A stretch of 64,000 nucleotides of DNA from Pseudogracilibacillus sp. (GTDB lineage: Bacteria > Bacillota > Bacilli > Bacillales > Amphibacillaceae), in the NCBI GenBank assembly GCA_026169815.1, contig JAPFDT010000002.1:102596-166595 (forward strand), given 5' to 3'. The notes below the pieces were generated by a model that worked only from the letters and a program-made list of their open reading frames with translations, did not search any database and was not told the origin of the DNA. The position numbers were made by a program, and so were the translations under genes. This document shows, in pieces, positions 19,601 through 28,152 of the stretch; positions within the stretch are counted from its first letter, which is position 1; every line of letters starts with the position of its first letter.

Positions 19601-20821
19601 TGCTAATTCTACTGATGCTATTTCATCCATTAACCCTTGTAACTTTTCTTCTATATTTACTAAATCATTATAATTTACAACTAAATTTCGTTGTTCTTCT
19701 GATAACTTTTCGTATAAATTTCGAGCTTCCTCTACTACTCCTACATCTTTTAATGTAATCTCTGATTTTGCAGGAAGTGTACTTATCGCAGATTCAACTT
19801 CTGTAACTTCAACATCTTCAGGACGATCTTTATCTTCGTCATCTTTAACTGGATCGCCTGTCACTACTACTTCTGCATATGGACGAACAATATTTCGGTC
19901 ACCTGCGTCATTTTCACGGTTTGCTGATAAGTGATATGTACCGGGTTCATTAAAAACGACTTCAGCATTTCCGTTCTGATCTGTTAAAATTGTTTCATCA
20001 TTTAAAATATATTCTTCTTCATCAATTAAAATAGAAGCATCTTTAACAGGGTTTACAACATCATAATTAACTCCTGTTAGTTCTAACTCTAGACTCTCTC
20101 CTGTTTCTACAGAATATTTTTCACTGTCAAACCAAGAGAATGTGTTGTCAGTAAAATTAACTACATAATAGAGAACAATAGATTCCCCACCTTTTAGCTC
20201 TCTATCTAAAACTCCTACTGGAACATATGAATTATCAATAAAATACATCCAGCCGTCCATACCTAAAGGATGTGTAAATTCACCAAGTCCATTAATATTC
20301 TGGATATAATTACCACTCGAACCTAACCCGAACTGAGCATCATCTTTTAAATCTAATCCCTCTACTGTCTCTAATGCTTGAATAATCGCATGAATTGCCC
20401 TAGGGCTATCTGGATATTGCGAATTTCCTCCGTTATTTCGATTAATATACTCTATTAATTCAAAACTCTCTACTTCAATTTCAGTAGTCGGTACTAATGT
20501 TTTTTCATGCGTTTCTACTCTAACGTCTACTGTAACTGGTGGAGCTCTTTCCTTTGTTTCAGAAGCTGCCTTTTTCTCTTTTGAATCATCTTGATCTTCC
20601 TTTGATGATTCTTCATTTTTAACTTCTTCAGCTTCTTCTTCATTATTTACTGCGCTCTCTTCATCTTTTTGTTCTTCGTCGACTTTTTCATTATCTATCT
20701 CTTCAGTATCATCATCATTTCCACTCGTGCTTTCCGCATATGTAGTAATCGGTGATAAAAATGAAGAGATTAATAGTACGACTGCAAATAGCATACTTAA
20801 CCATTTCTGATTCTGTTTCAT
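16619..20821 (-). CDS. LPXTG-anchored surface protein with DUF4430 and transcobalamin-like barrel
   Basis: 1400 residues. Order: signal peptide (~1-29, cleavage near TYAES); acidic low-complexity linker (35-95); DUF4430 domain (~110-222, with DGWMYFIDNSYVPVGVLDRE); a beta domain; two helical modules; (alpha/alpha) barrel (~465-775, with EDGSWSLNPSFANPSVDITA, SSEATAQTIIGLTAYGMDP and NEDGGFAHTLDF). Then come three or four FIVAR-type helical repeats (~860-1070), a beta domain, a DDETGKDNEEGS repeat region, another FIVAR, and the sorting signal LPKTA (1367-1371) with hydrophobic tail and RKRR. Transcobalamin and intrinsic factor use the same two domains but in the order alpha then beta; here beta comes first. 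It is the first gene after a cobalamin riboswitch, so the likely role is capture of cobalamins on the cell wall. Binding is inferred, not shown. Confidence 0.82.
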   Translation of the reverse strand: MKQNQKWLSMLFAVVLLISSFLSPITTYAESTSGNDDDTEEIDNEKVDEEQKDEESAVNNEEEAEEVKNEESSKEDQDDSKEKKAASETKERAPPVTVDVRVETHEKTLVPTTEIEVESFELIEYINRNNGGNSQYPDSPRAIHAIIQALETVEGLDLKDDAQFGLGSSGNYIQNINGLGEFTHPLGMDGWMYFIDNSYVPVGVLDRELKGGESIVLYYVVNFTDNTFSWFDSEKYSVETGESLELELTGVNYDVVNPVKDASILIDEEEYILNDETILTDQNGNAEVVFNEPGTYHLSANRENDAGDRNIVRPYAEVVVTGDPVKDDEDKDRPEDVEVTEVESAISTLPAKSEITLKDVGVVEEARNLYEKLSEEQRNLVVNYNDLVNIEEKLQGLMDEIASVELAIDELPDVSNLTLDNKKSVEEVHQLFKDLTNEQQELVRNLDKLASLQEKLVELEKESKNEYDLGKHIDKTADYIISKGVNSEWEAIGLARAGKTVPNSYHDVFYNNVKNQVDDALVFGRAKITDIERLAISAVAIGKDPRDVKGTNLIEYLYDSPMRGATDSMTLQGNNGPIFALIALNSNDFSEPFESKWNREKLVDELLNNQNEDGSWSLNPSFANPSVDITAMAIIGLAPYKNQEKVKTAIEGAINYLSSVQNDEGGFTEAFVGGTSSEATAQTIIGLTAYGMDPTDKKFTKNGNNLIDHLLSFHNEDGGFAHTLDFPSSNAMATEQALQGLVAYDLFLNDEGRLYEFNNFNDNNDKNVEKVEEIIESLPTVKDFTLEQNDSIEEARIAYEKLTDYQKTLVNNYNKLEELEEKQKELEAELGIVNKTELENKIKEAKSINTSNKTAESVSNLNESITKAESVLKSDDAIKEDVEKALDSLIKAIDQLEDKSAEKVDKSTITEKVEEASKINIDNKTETSVEKFQTALSNANWVIASSDVSQKDVNKALKDLEQAIKNLEEITIDKSTLEKTLKQAKEASLKDRTESTKNVLLKSIEKGESTLANEKASQSDVDQAVDSIKKAINDLEYVEEVIVVESEKEAKVTAGKTVRVQGKEDSASIEMPKNLPENTSVIVKVIEDTEDEKERKVAGTVVDVQLILPDNVKDKEEFEYVLTLDVNQEFENEEVAIYHFNEDDNNWEYVGGEINEDGSISYTVTHFSQYGVFVVKDGDKPEEEKDDETGKDNEEGSDDETGKDNEEGSDDETGKDNEEGSDDETGKDNEEGSDDETGKDNEEGSDGETDKDNGEGSRDETDKKKEESILIDKVEEAQKYNKKNYTKKSLEKLNKALSNAETVLSDKNSTKEDISAAIKLINQAIDELVEETTEEKNQQKPQDKDLIVDVSDDSSNIEKAEEPENSLPKTATSYYTYMLIGSLLLAIAVMMLIIRKRRLN
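17033..17268 (-). repeat. 36-bp tandem coding repeat (DDETGKDNEEGS)
   Basis: About six to seven copies of a 36-bp unit inside the surface-protein gene, encoding the 12-residue acidic repeat DDETGKDNEEGS. The central copies are almost identical, while the copies nearest the C-terminus have drifted (GETDKDNGEGS, DETDKKKEES). Such repeats usually form an extended wall-spanning stalk and can vary in number between strains. Confidence 0.9.
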
Positions 20822-20911
20822 TAACTCATTCCTCCAATTAATAATTCTAATTCCATTAAACTACTCGTTCACTTATATTAATTCTGCTTGCTATTATCCT
20901 CTCCCTTAAAT

Positions 20912-20939
20912 AAAAAAATCCCTACCTCCAGATAGAGAT
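20912..20939 (-). terminator. Expression-platform terminator of the cobalamin riboswitch
   Basis: On the minus strand ATCTCTATC (20939-20931), a 4-base loop, GGTAGGGAT (20926-20918), and a run of seven T down to 20912. All nine pairs form, with two G-U pairs. It lies about 90 bases downstream of the aptamer and about 90 bases before the start codon at 20821, so the switch most probably works by premature transcription termination when cobalamin is bound. Confidence 0.8.
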
Positions 20940-21029
20940 AAGGATGAACATATATGTACATCATAAATTATTGGTTTTTACACACAATAATTCCATACAT
21001 GCATAACCTTTTCCTGGAAGGTTGTTAAA

Positions 21030-21200
21030 AGCATATGTACTGGCAAGTCTCCTGACTTATGGATCATCGCTTACTCTTACCTTCCCAGCTTAAGCTAGTG
21101 GCATATTTAGAGTTCGCTCTCCAATTACAGTGGCCGGAACCGTTCAGGGATTACACCTGATTCCTTTTTAATCTTTTGCTTTTGACAAAAGAACCTAATA
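21030..21200 (-). ncRNA. Cobalamin (B12) riboswitch aptamer
   Basis: Read on the minus strand, the core has all the landmark elements in order. These are AGGTTC at the 5' side, GGAATCAGGTGTAATCC, then CTGAACGG, CCGGCCACTGT, a GCCACT segment, and the B12 box AGTCAGGAGACTTGCCAGT near 21033-21051. Cobalamin aptamers repress uptake or synthesis genes when adenosyl- or other cobalamins are abundant. A sigma-A promoter lies just upstream and a terminator just downstream. The only gene it can control is the 1400-aa surface protein and the nine genes behind it. Confidence 0.96.
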
Positions 21201-21229
21201 CAACATATTAAATTATCACACTATAGTAA

Positions 21230-21258
21230 ATTATAGTCTATCCATTACGTAATCACAA
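21230..21258 (-). promoter_or_regulatory. Sigma-A promoter of the cobalamin operon
   Basis: On the minus strand the -35 TTGTGA is at 21258-21253, the spacer is 17 bases, and the -10 TATAAT is at 21235-21230. The predicted transcript start is near 21223, about 25 bases before the riboswitch core. Confidence 0.75.
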
Positions 21259-21327
21259 ATAGTTGTCCTCATTTTTATATAAATAGAGGAATAAGACTAG
21301 ATGATGTTACATTTATCTGCATAAATG

Positions 21328-21367
21328 AAAACGCAGATTGCTAGTAATCTACTAACAACCTGCGTAT
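21328..21367 (-). terminator. Terminator of cwlO
   Basis: On the minus strand ACGCAGGTTGTTAGTAGATT pairs with a second arm ending AATCTGCGT, closed by TTTTC (21330 downward). It is an imperfect stem of about 16 pairs beginning 19 bases after the cwlO stop. It separates cwlO from the cobalamin operon promoter. Confidence 0.75.
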
Positions 21368-21385
21368 AAAATTTAAATTCTATTA

Positions 21386-22627
21386 TTAGTTAACTCTTCT
21401 AACATGACCGTTGAAAGCATCTTTCCAATAGCCACTGCTCATGTTCGCAATTGCTACACCTGTACTAGTTTGAGCTCCTAGGAACTGTCCGCCACCTAAG
21501 TAAATACCTACGTGTGCACTTCCATTAGGATTCGTAAAGAATACTAAGTCACCTGCTTGTGCGTCACTATAAGAAACTTTTGTACCTGTACCACTTAATG
21601 CTCCTGTACTTGACGGAATGTTCTTACCTGCTTGTCCATATGCCCAAGATACAAACCCTGAACAGTCAAATCCACTTGGAGTTTTACCACCATACACATA
21701 TGATGTACCCATCACTGACTTACCAGCACTAATTGCTGAACCCCCACCTGCTGAGTTTCCAGGTGCTTTTGCTTTACTTTCTTTCTTTTTAGGTGTTGCT
21801 GATGTTTCTGTGTTACTTGATTCATTGTTATTGTTATTACTATTATTATTGTTGTTATTTGAACTTGTTGATTGAGTTGCAACTTCTGTTGAAGCTGGTG
21901 TTGATGTTTCAACTTCGCTTGCTGCTGCAATTTCACTTCTAATTTCATTTTCTAATGATGCTAACTGTGTATCTTCTGATTCAAGTGAAGATTTCTCTTC
22001 TTTTAATTTAGACTCTTTCTTTTTAAGTGTCTTCTTCTTATCATCGATTGCTTCTAATTGTGTTGTAGTTACATGTTCTACTTCTTTTAATGAAACTTTA
22101 TTTTCTTCTTGCTCATCTAACTTAACTTCTACAAGTTCCATATCTTCTTTTTGCTCGTTCATTAACTTTTGATCTGCTGCTGCAATTGTAGATGCTGCTT
22201 CAGAACGAGTAAATACTTCTGAAAAGTTCTCAGAACCTAATAGTACATCCATAAATGATGGGTTTCCACCATTTTCTTGATATGCAGCAATTCTATTTTT
22301 AAGAATTTCATTACGTTCTTCAATTCGTTTGTTAATTACTTCGATTTCTTCTTCGTATTCATCAATTTTAACTTCTACATCTTTTAATTGTTTTTCGTTT
22401 TTAGCAAGTACAGTTTCTAATTCTACTAACTCTGTATTTAAATCTTTAATTTCATATAAAATATCTGCGATTTTCGATTCAGCTTTTGATAAATCCGACT
22501 TAACCTCTTGACGTTCTTTCTTTACATCGCTTAATGACTTTTCAGCTGATACCGAATCTGACGTGATAAATGTACTTCCTAAAGTTACCATGGCAATTGT
22601 GCCAAGTGTGATTACTGTTTTTTTCAA
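21386..22627 (-). CDS. cwlO: CwlO-type peptidoglycan D,L-endopeptidase (NlpC/P60)
   Basis: 413 residues: signal peptide (~1-28, VSAEK), a long coiled coil (~30-235) of the PcsB/CwlO type, a low-complexity Ser/Asn/Thr linker with a poly-Asn run, and a C-terminal NlpC/P60 domain (~295-413). Catalytic residues are visible: Cys in GFDCSGFVSWAYG, His in SAHVGIYLGG, followed by a polar third residue. The segment RNEILKNRIAAYQENGG is very close to B. subtilis CwlO. The coiled coil is activated by the FtsEX ABC system, and the enzyme cuts gamma-D-Glu-mDAP bonds during lateral wall growth. It is a single-gene transcript with its own terminator. Confidence 0.93.
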   Translation of the reverse strand: MKKTVITLGTIAMVTLGSTFITSDSVSAEKSLSDVKKERQEVKSDLSKAESKIADILYEIKDLNTELVELETVLAKNEKQLKDVEVKIDEYEEEIEVINKRIEERNEILKNRIAAYQENGGNPSFMDVLLGSENFSEVFTRSEAASTIAAADQKLMNEQKEDMELVEVKLDEQEENKVSLKEVEHVTTTQLEAIDDKKKTLKKKESKLKEEKSSLESEDTQLASLENEIRSEIAAASEVETSTPASTEVATQSTSSNNNNNNSNNNNNESSNTETSATPKKKESKAKAPGNSAGGGSAISAGKSVMGTSYVYGGKTPSGFDCSGFVSWAYGQAGKNIPSSTGALSGTGTKVSYSDAQAGDLVFFTNPNGSAHVGIYLGGGQFLGAQTSTGVAIANMSSGYWKDAFNGHVRRVN

Positions 22628-22752
22628 TTATATTTCCCCGCTTCCAAATGATGGTTAATTCTATATGTATCTCTTTATTTTTATTTTTAAATCTATTATT
22701 TTCAACTCAAATGCTAGTATAACATCCTTAAGTAACAACTAGGTTAGGTTAA

Positions 22753-22769
22753 TGTTACAGTTATGTTTC
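22753..22769 (+). promoter_or_regulatory. Possible WalR box upstream of cwlO
   Basis: TGTTAC-N5-TGTTTC, one mismatch from the WalR consensus TGTWAH-N5-TGTWAH. It is located about 130 bases upstream of the cwlO start but oriented on the opposite strand. WalRK controls cwlO in B. subtilis. The rest of the 350-base gap 22628-22978 shows a TATACT -10 candidate around 22720 and no gene. Confidence 0.35.
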
Positions 22770-22978
22770 AATATGATTTATTTTTTTCGACATTTTGTAA
22801 CTTTCTTCATACTGTAGCTGAAACTTTTATCGGATGCCTTCATGACGCAACATATGAAAATTTACCATACCTAAAAATGGAAAGCAAGTTTTATGATATT
22901 TTTATATTTTATCCCTTTTTTAGGCTAAAGCTATTCTATTAATATAGTCTTCTTTTAATAGATTAAATTAAATAAAAC

Positions 22979-23013
22979 AAAAAAACTACCCTATATATAA
23001 TAGAGTAGTTTTT
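22979..23013 (-). terminator. Terminator of aceA
   Basis: AAAAACTAC (22981-22989) pairs with GTAGTTTTT (23005-23013), extended inward by CTAT/ATAG. On the minus strand it ends in a T run. It starts 22 bases after the aceA stop. Confidence 0.85.
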
Positions 23014-23035
23014 GAACATTTGTTGATTATATTGT

Positions 23036-24313
23036 TTACTTGAACTGCTCAGCTTCAGTAGATCCAGCTAGTGCAACAGTAGATGATTCTCCACCTGCAA
23101 TAACTTGTGCTACTTCGTCAAAGTAACCTGTTCCAACTTCACGTTGGTGACGAGTTGCAGTGAATCCTTTTTCTTCTGCAGCAAATTCTTTAGACTGTAC
23201 TAGACGTGAGTAAGCACCCATTCCTTTGTCTTTGTACTGTTCAGCAAGTTCGAACATGCTGTAGTTTAATGTATGGAATCCAGCTAATGTAACGAACTGG
23301 AACTTATAACCCATAGCAGCGATTTCTTTCTGGAAATTATCCATTTCTTCTTCAGACATATGGATTGACCAGTTGAATGATGGTGAACAATTATACGCTA
23401 GTAACTGATCTGGATATTCTGCATGAATTGCTTCAGCAAAACGACGTGCTTCATCTAAGTCTGGCTCAGCTGTTTCACACCAGATTAAGTCAGCATATGG
23501 TGCATAAGCTAAACCACGTGCAATTGCTTGGTCTAGACCAGCTTTAGTGCGGTAGAATCCTTCTACAGTACGCTCTCCAGTTAAGAATTCTGCGTCTGCT
23601 TCGTCAACATCACTTGTAATTAAGTCTGCTGCGTTAGCATCAGTACGTGCCATGATAATTGTTGGTGTACCCATAACGTCAGCTGCAAAACGAGCTGAAA
23701 TTAAGTTTTTAACTGCAGTTTGTGTAGGGATTAAAACCTTACCACCTAAGTGACCACACTTTTTCTCAGAAGCTAATTGGTCTTCAAAGTGAACTCCAGA
23801 AGCTCCATTTTCAATCATTGCTTTCATTAGTTCGAAAACATTAAGATGTCCTCCGAAACCAGCTTCAGCATCAGCTACAATTGGTGCAAAGTAATCGTTA
23901 GTAACGTTACCTTCTGAATGCTCAACTTGGTCAGCACGCTGTAAAGCTCCGTTAATACGTTTAACAACTTGTGGCACACTGTTTACAGGATATAAACTTT
24001 GGTCAGGATACATTTCACCAGCTTGGTTTGCGTCTGCTGCAACTTGCCAACCACTTAAGTAGATAGCTTTTAATCCAGCTTTAACTTGTTGAACTGCTTG
24101 GTTACCAGTTAATGCACCTAGTGAGTTAACATAGTCTTCATTGTTAACTAAATCCCATAGTTTTCTTGAACCACGGTCTGCTAAAGTATAATCGATATCA
24201 ATTGATCCACGTAAGCGAATTACATCTTCTGCTGAATATGGTCGAGTAATTCCTTCCCATCTTGGATTTGTTTCCCAATCTTTTTGTAGTGCTGCTGCTC
24301 TTTCTTTATACAT
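23036..24313 (-). CDS. aceA: Isocitrate lyase
   Basis: 425 residues from the ATG at 24313, which has GGAGG 8 bases upstream; the longer frame to 24337 lacks a ribosome site. It carries the catalytic KKCGHLGGK loop (with the active-site Cys), the metal and substrate segment [10 protein letters not shown], and YNCSPSFNW. The enzyme splits isocitrate into glyoxylate and succinate, the first step of the glyoxylate shunt. Malate synthase G (the second step) is encoded 1.6 kb further along on the same strand, so both reactions needed for growth on acetate or fatty acids are present. A near-perfect cre site about 70 bases upstream suggests catabolite repression by CcpA. Confidence 0.97.
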   Translation of the reverse strand: MYKERAAALQKDWETNPRWEGITRPYSAEDVIRLRGSIDIDYTLADRGSRKLWDLVNNEDYVNSLGALTGNQAVQQVKAGLKAIYLSGWQVAADANQAGEMYPDQSLYPVNSVPQVVKRINGALQRADQVEHSEGNVTNDYFAPIVADAEAGFGGHLNVFELMKAMIENGASGVHFEDQLASEKKCGHLGGKVLIPTQTAVKNLISARFAADVMGTPTIIMARTDANAADLITSDVDEADAEFLTGERTVEGFYRTKAGLDQAIARGLAYAPYADLIWCETAEPDLDEARRFAEAIHAEYPDQLLAYNCSPSFNWSIHMSEEEMDNFQKEIAAMGYKFQFVTLAGFHTLNYSMFELAEQYKDKGMGAYSRLVQSKEFAAEEKGFTATRHQREVGTGYFDEVAQVIAGGESSTVALAGSTEAEQFK

Positions 24314-24383
24314 CTTGTTTTCCTCCTTGATTTCCATTAACTAATATATTTGTTAAGTTCTCTAAGTTGCTAAATGTCACCCT

Positions 24384-24397
24384 AGAAAACATTTACA
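24384..24397 (-). promoter_or_regulatory. cre-like CcpA site upstream of aceA
   Basis: On the minus strand TGTAAATGTTTTCT, which matches the cre consensus TGWAARCGYTWNCW at 13 of 14 positions; the central C is T. It lies between the presumed promoter and the aceA start, so binding would block transcription. Confidence 0.55.
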
Positions 24398-24439
24398 CAT
24401 GTTTCTAACTTTCTTTTTTCTCTCTCTATAAATCTCTCT

Positions 24440-24656
24440 TGTTATAATACAGTTATACTATTATTCTTTGACATTGCATTTTGACATAATACAGTAATTA
24501 GTCTTCTTTCTTTGATAGACAGTAGTCACATTCTAACGTATAGCTCTTTGCATTGATATGTGTACCACACTCAGGGCAAGTTGCGTTATCGTATTTTCTC
24601 ATCATGTTTGCCACCTCCATTTATATAACAGTGTCATGTATTTCCTATCTGTTATA
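24440..24656. promoter_or_regulatory. Region with repeated CTGTTATA motifs around the zinc-ribbon gene
   Basis: CTGTTATA occurs at 24649-24656 and, on the other strand, at 24631-24624. A one-mismatch copy TTGTTATA is at 24440-24447. The 14-mer TGTTATAATACAGT is repeated at about 24440 and 24650. The same 8-mer occurs twice in the glcB-lysR divergent promoter (28157-28164 and 28216-28223). This looks like a shared operator, possibly for the LysR protein; no direct evidence. Confidence 0.4.
24498..24605 (-). CDS. Small zinc-ribbon protein (35 aa)
   Basis: The frame encodes 35 residues with CPECG near residue 10 and CDYC near residue 26, a four-cysteine zinc knuckle. A GGAGG ribosome site lies 6-7 bases before the ATG at 24605. 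It resembles the YhfH-type small zinc-finger proteins of Bacilli, whose function is unknown. It lies between aceA and the divergent exporter-like gene and has CTGTTATA motifs in front of it. Confidence 0.7.
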   Translation of the reverse strand: MMRKYDNATCPECGTHINAKSYTLECDYCLSKKED

Positions 24657-24877
24657 ATACAGTATATCTCGTTTTTAGAAAATTGCAAGGGTTTTGTGAA
24701 AAAAACTTTTAATTTTTTCGATTTGTACAATTCATTTAAAAATATAAAGGTTCTGATTATTTCGGTTAAAATCTCTATATATAGTAGAAACAGGATTTTT
24801 TATGTTATATTATGTAAATTAAGTGGATTATTAGTATAATAAAAGAATAAAATAAATTGTACTGAGGTGAATAAATA

Positions 24878-25858
24878 TTGCATCTACCAGGAAGTAGAGT
24901 CGTAAAAACGGCTGTTGCTGTTTTTTTAACTGCTTTTATTTGTCAATTAATCGGTTGGCCACCTGTTTTTGCTGTTATAACAGCTATTGTTACACTTGAG
25001 CCAACAGCTGCAGATTCTGTTAAAAAAGGAATTGTTCGTTTTCCCGCTTCAGCTATCGGTTCATTCTATGCTGTTTTATTCATTGCATTATTTGGCAATT
25101 CACCAATTACATATATGCTTGCGGCTACGTTAACAATCATAACTTGTTTCAGCTTAAGGTTACATGCCGGATTGCTAGTTGCAACAATTACTGCAGTTGC
25201 GATGGTTGAAGTAGTACACGATAATTATTTAATGTCTTTTTTCATTCGCCTTGGCACTACTTCTATTGGAATTATTGTCTCTACATTAGTCAATATGTTT
25301 ATTTTTCCACCTAATTATATAAAAACAATCGAAACAAACATTAAAAAAATTTACATAGACCTAGGTACTGCTTTAAGCAAAATCGATAACAAAACAAAAA
25401 TGGAAAGTATGCTGCGAAAGATCCGTCAAGAAATCGTTCAAACAGAAGTATTAATTCGTTATCAAACAGATGAAGCTGATTTCCATCCATTATTTGATAA
25501 TGAAGCTTTTTCTCAAACGAATATTGTAAGGAAAATTGATCAACTTGAATTAATTCACTATCATATTAATAATTTACAACCTATTTATATAAAGCAAACG
25601 GCGTTTTCAGAAGATCATATTATAATTATTCATCAAGCTTTAGATGATTTAACTGCTTATATGAAAGGTAATGAGCAAATTAAATTAGAACAACATGAAA
25701 TGACATTAAAAAATCTTATGAGGATGTTTTGGGGAAGTAATCATGGAAAAGAAACATTCAACAATTCATTATTACCAGATGAATTAATTTTATTGTATGA
25801 ACTTATTTCTATTTTCTATGTCGTAAAAGAAACGAAACAGTTAAGTACTACTATATAA
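24878..25858 (+). CDS. Aromatic acid exporter family (ArAE/FUSC) membrane protein
   Basis: 326 residues starting at a TTG with GAGGTGA 7 bases upstream. About six helices occupy residues 10-140 (with FICQLIGWPPVFAVITAIVT, the FUSC/ArAE signature region). A soluble helical C-terminal domain of about 180 residues follows. Members of this family are thought to export aromatic acids or relieve metabolic stress, but the substrate is unknown here. It is encoded opposite the aceA and glcB genes and ends at a strong bidirectional terminator. Confidence 0.8.
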   Translation: MHLPGSRVVKTAVAVFLTAFICQLIGWPPVFAVITAIVTLEPTAADSVKKGIVRFPASAIGSFYAVLFIALFGNSPITYMLAATLTIITCFSLRLHAGLLVATITAVAMVEVVHDNYLMSFFIRLGTTSIGIIVSTLVNMFIFPPNYIKTIETNIKKIYIDLGTALSKIDNKTKMESMLRKIRQEIVQTEVLIRYQTDEADFHPLFDNEAFSQTNIVRKIDQLELIHYHINNLQPIYIKQTAFSEDHIIIIHQALDDLTAYMKGNEQIKLEQHEMTLKNLMRMFWGSNHGKETFNNSLLPDELILLYELISIFYVVKETKQLSTTI

Positions 25859-25862
25859 AAGT

Positions 25863-25899
25863 AAGCCGCAACAGAATCAAAAAGATTCTATTGCGGCTT
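25863..25899. terminator. Bidirectional terminator between the ArAE gene and glcB
   Basis: Stem AAGCCGCAACAGAATC (25863-25878) and GATTCTATTGCGGCTT (25884-25899), 16 pairs with one mismatch and a 5-base loop. A seven-T run follows on the plus strand. Confidence 0.9.
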
Positions 25900-25924
25900 T
25901 TTTTACAAATAGTATGAAAATTAA

Positions 25925-28108
25925 TTAGCTACGAATACCTAGCTTTTCTTTAAACTCTAAACGACGAGCTTGTAAAATTGGTTCTGTGTATCCATTTGGC
26001 TGTTCTGTTCCTTTAAAACATAGGTCACATGCTGCTTGGAATGCAACTGAGTTATCAAAATTTGGTGCCATATTGTGATATAGGTCATCGCCAGCATTTT
26101 GTTCATCAACTACTGCAGCCATTTTCTTTAATGTTTCTAACACTTGTTCTTCTGTACAAACGCCGTGGTGTAGCCAGTTAGCAATCATTTGACTTGAAAT
26201 ACGTAATGTTGCTCTGTCTTCCATTAATCCTACATCATTAATATCAGGTACCTTCGAACAACCTACACCTTGTTCTACCCAACGTACAACGTAACCTAAC
26301 ATTGTTTGTGTATTGTTATCTAGTTCTTCTTGAATCTCTTCTGGTGTCCAATTTGGTTCACTTGCAACAGGGATTTGTAAAATATCATCATTGTAATTTT
26401 GCTCTGTACCTGCTGCTAATAATTCATCTTGTACATCGCTCACCTTAATATCATGATAGTGTAGCGCATGTAGTGTCCCAGCTGTTGGTGATGGTACCCA
26501 AGCAGTATTTGCCCCTGCTTTTACGTGACTAACCTTCTCACGCATCATATCATTCATCATATCTGGTTTAGGCCACATACCTTTTCCAATTTGAGCTTCA
26601 CCTTGGAATCCAGTTGCAAGACCAACATTAACGTTATTCTTTTCATAAGCAGGTAACCATGTTTCGTTTTTCATATCATCTTTTCTAACCATCGGACCAA
26701 TCTCCATTGACGTATGAATCTCATCACCAGTACGATCTAAAAATCCTGTGTTAATGAATATAGCACGTTCTTTAGCCGCATGAATACAGTTCTTTAAGTT
26801 TAAACTCGTGCGACGCTCCTCATCCATAACACCAACTTTTAATGTGTTTTCATTTAAGCCTAGCATCTGTTCAATACGACCGAACAGTTCATTTGTAAAT
26901 GCTACTTCTTCTGAACCATGCATTTTTGGTTTAACAATATATACAGAACCTTTTTTCGAGTTCACATATTTTGCTTTTCCTAATAGTTCGTGTTTTGCGA
27001 TTAAGCTCGTTACAATACCGTCTAAAATTCCTTCATAACCAACAGAACCATCAGCATTAAGTACAGCATTATTCTCCATTAAATGACCAACATTACGTAC
27101 TAACATGAGTACACGACCCGGAAGTGTAAATCCTTCTCCATTTGGCGCTTTATATTGACGATCATCATTAAATGTACGCTCAATTGTTTCATTACCTTTT
27201 CTAAATGTTGTTGATAAATCACCACGCATTAAGCCTAGCCAATTACGATACACATCTGTCTTATCGTCTGCATCAACTGCTGTAACAGAGTCTTCACAGT
27301 CCATAATACTCGTGATTGCTGACTCAATGACAACATCTTTTACATGAGCGCGATCTGTTTTTCCAATTGGATGATTACTATCAAATTCAATATCAATGTG
27401 TAATCCATTATTTTTTAATAATACAGAAGTTGGTGTTTCTTCTTCCCCTTGAAAACCAGCAAATTGCTTTTCATCTTTTAAACCAACTGTTTCGCCATTA
27501 TCTAGTGTTACTTGTACTTTACCATTTTCTATTGCATAATTTGTTGCGTCTTTATGAGAACCTGAAGCTAATGGTACACTTTCATCTAAAAATTCGCGAC
27601 TCTTTTCAATAACGATATCTCCACGTACTGGATTGTATCCGCCTGTTTTTTCCTGACCATTTTCTTCACTAATTAAATCTGTACCGTAAAACGCATCATA
27701 TAATGAGCCCCAACGCGAGTTAGCAGCATTGATTGCATAACGTGGATTGTTAATCGGAACTACTAACTGTGGTCCAGCCATTTTAGCAATTTCATCATCG
27801 ACATTTTCTAAATTCACTTTGAAATCCGCTACTTCTTCCTCTAGGTAACCAATTTCAGTTAAAAAGTTCTTATAAGTTGTTGCATCGAAATCTTTATTTT
27901 CAAGATGCCATGCATTAATTTGATCTTGTAAATGTTGACGCTTTTTTAATAATTCGTTATTTCTCGGAGTAAAATCAACAAAAATACTTTCGAAATCTTG
28001 CCAAAACTGTTCTACATCAACTTCAGTATTTGGAAGAGCTTCATTATTAATAAATTCATATAAATTCTTTGCAACCTTTATTGTTCCTACATCTACGTAA
28101 CTTGTCAT
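25925..28108 (-). CDS. glcB: Malate synthase G
   Basis: 727 residues from the ATG at 28108 (GGAGG 7 bases upstream), the usual length of the monomeric G form. It shows [19 protein letters not shown] with metal and acetyl-CoA residues, [27 protein letters not shown], and the C-terminal [18 protein letters not shown] region containing the acetyl-CoA loop. It condenses glyoxylate with acetyl-CoA to give malate, completing the glyoxylate shunt started by aceA. Bacilli more often have the shorter A form, so the G form here is a point of difference. It is transcribed divergently from a LysR gene. Confidence 0.97.
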   Translation of the reverse strand: MTSYVDVGTIKVAKNLYEFINNEALPNTEVDVEQFWQDFESIFVDFTPRNNELLKKRQHLQDQINAWHLENKDFDATTYKNFLTEIGYLEEEVADFKVNLENVDDEIAKMAGPQLVVPINNPRYAINAANSRWGSLYDAFYGTDLISEENGQEKTGGYNPVRGDIVIEKSREFLDESVPLASGSHKDATNYAIENGKVQVTLDNGETVGLKDEKQFAGFQGEEETPTSVLLKNNGLHIDIEFDSNHPIGKTDRAHVKDVVIESAITSIMDCEDSVTAVDADDKTDVYRNWLGLMRGDLSTTFRKGNETIERTFNDDRQYKAPNGEGFTLPGRVLMLVRNVGHLMENNAVLNADGSVGYEGILDGIVTSLIAKHELLGKAKYVNSKKGSVYIVKPKMHGSEEVAFTNELFGRIEQMLGLNENTLKVGVMDEERRTSLNLKNCIHAAKERAIFINTGFLDRTGDEIHTSMEIGPMVRKDDMKNETWLPAYEKNNVNVGLATGFQGEAQIGKGMWPKPDMMNDMMREKVSHVKAGANTAWVPSPTAGTLHALHYHDIKVSDVQDELLAAGTEQNYNDDILQIPVASEPNWTPEEIQEELDNNTQTMLGYVVRWVEQGVGCSKVPDINDVGLMEDRATLRISSQMIANWLHHGVCTEEQVLETLKKMAAVVDEQNAGDDLYHNMAPNFDNSVAFQAACDLCFKGTEQPNGYTEPILQARRLEFKEKLGIRS

Positions 28109-28152
28109 TCTATTTCCTCCTGTCATAATATAGCGCTTTATCTTTGCAATCT

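Noticed and set aside
24558..24839. 93-residue plus-strand frame
   Set aside because: Overlaps the small zinc-ribbon gene on the other strand, no ribosome site and low-complexity composition.
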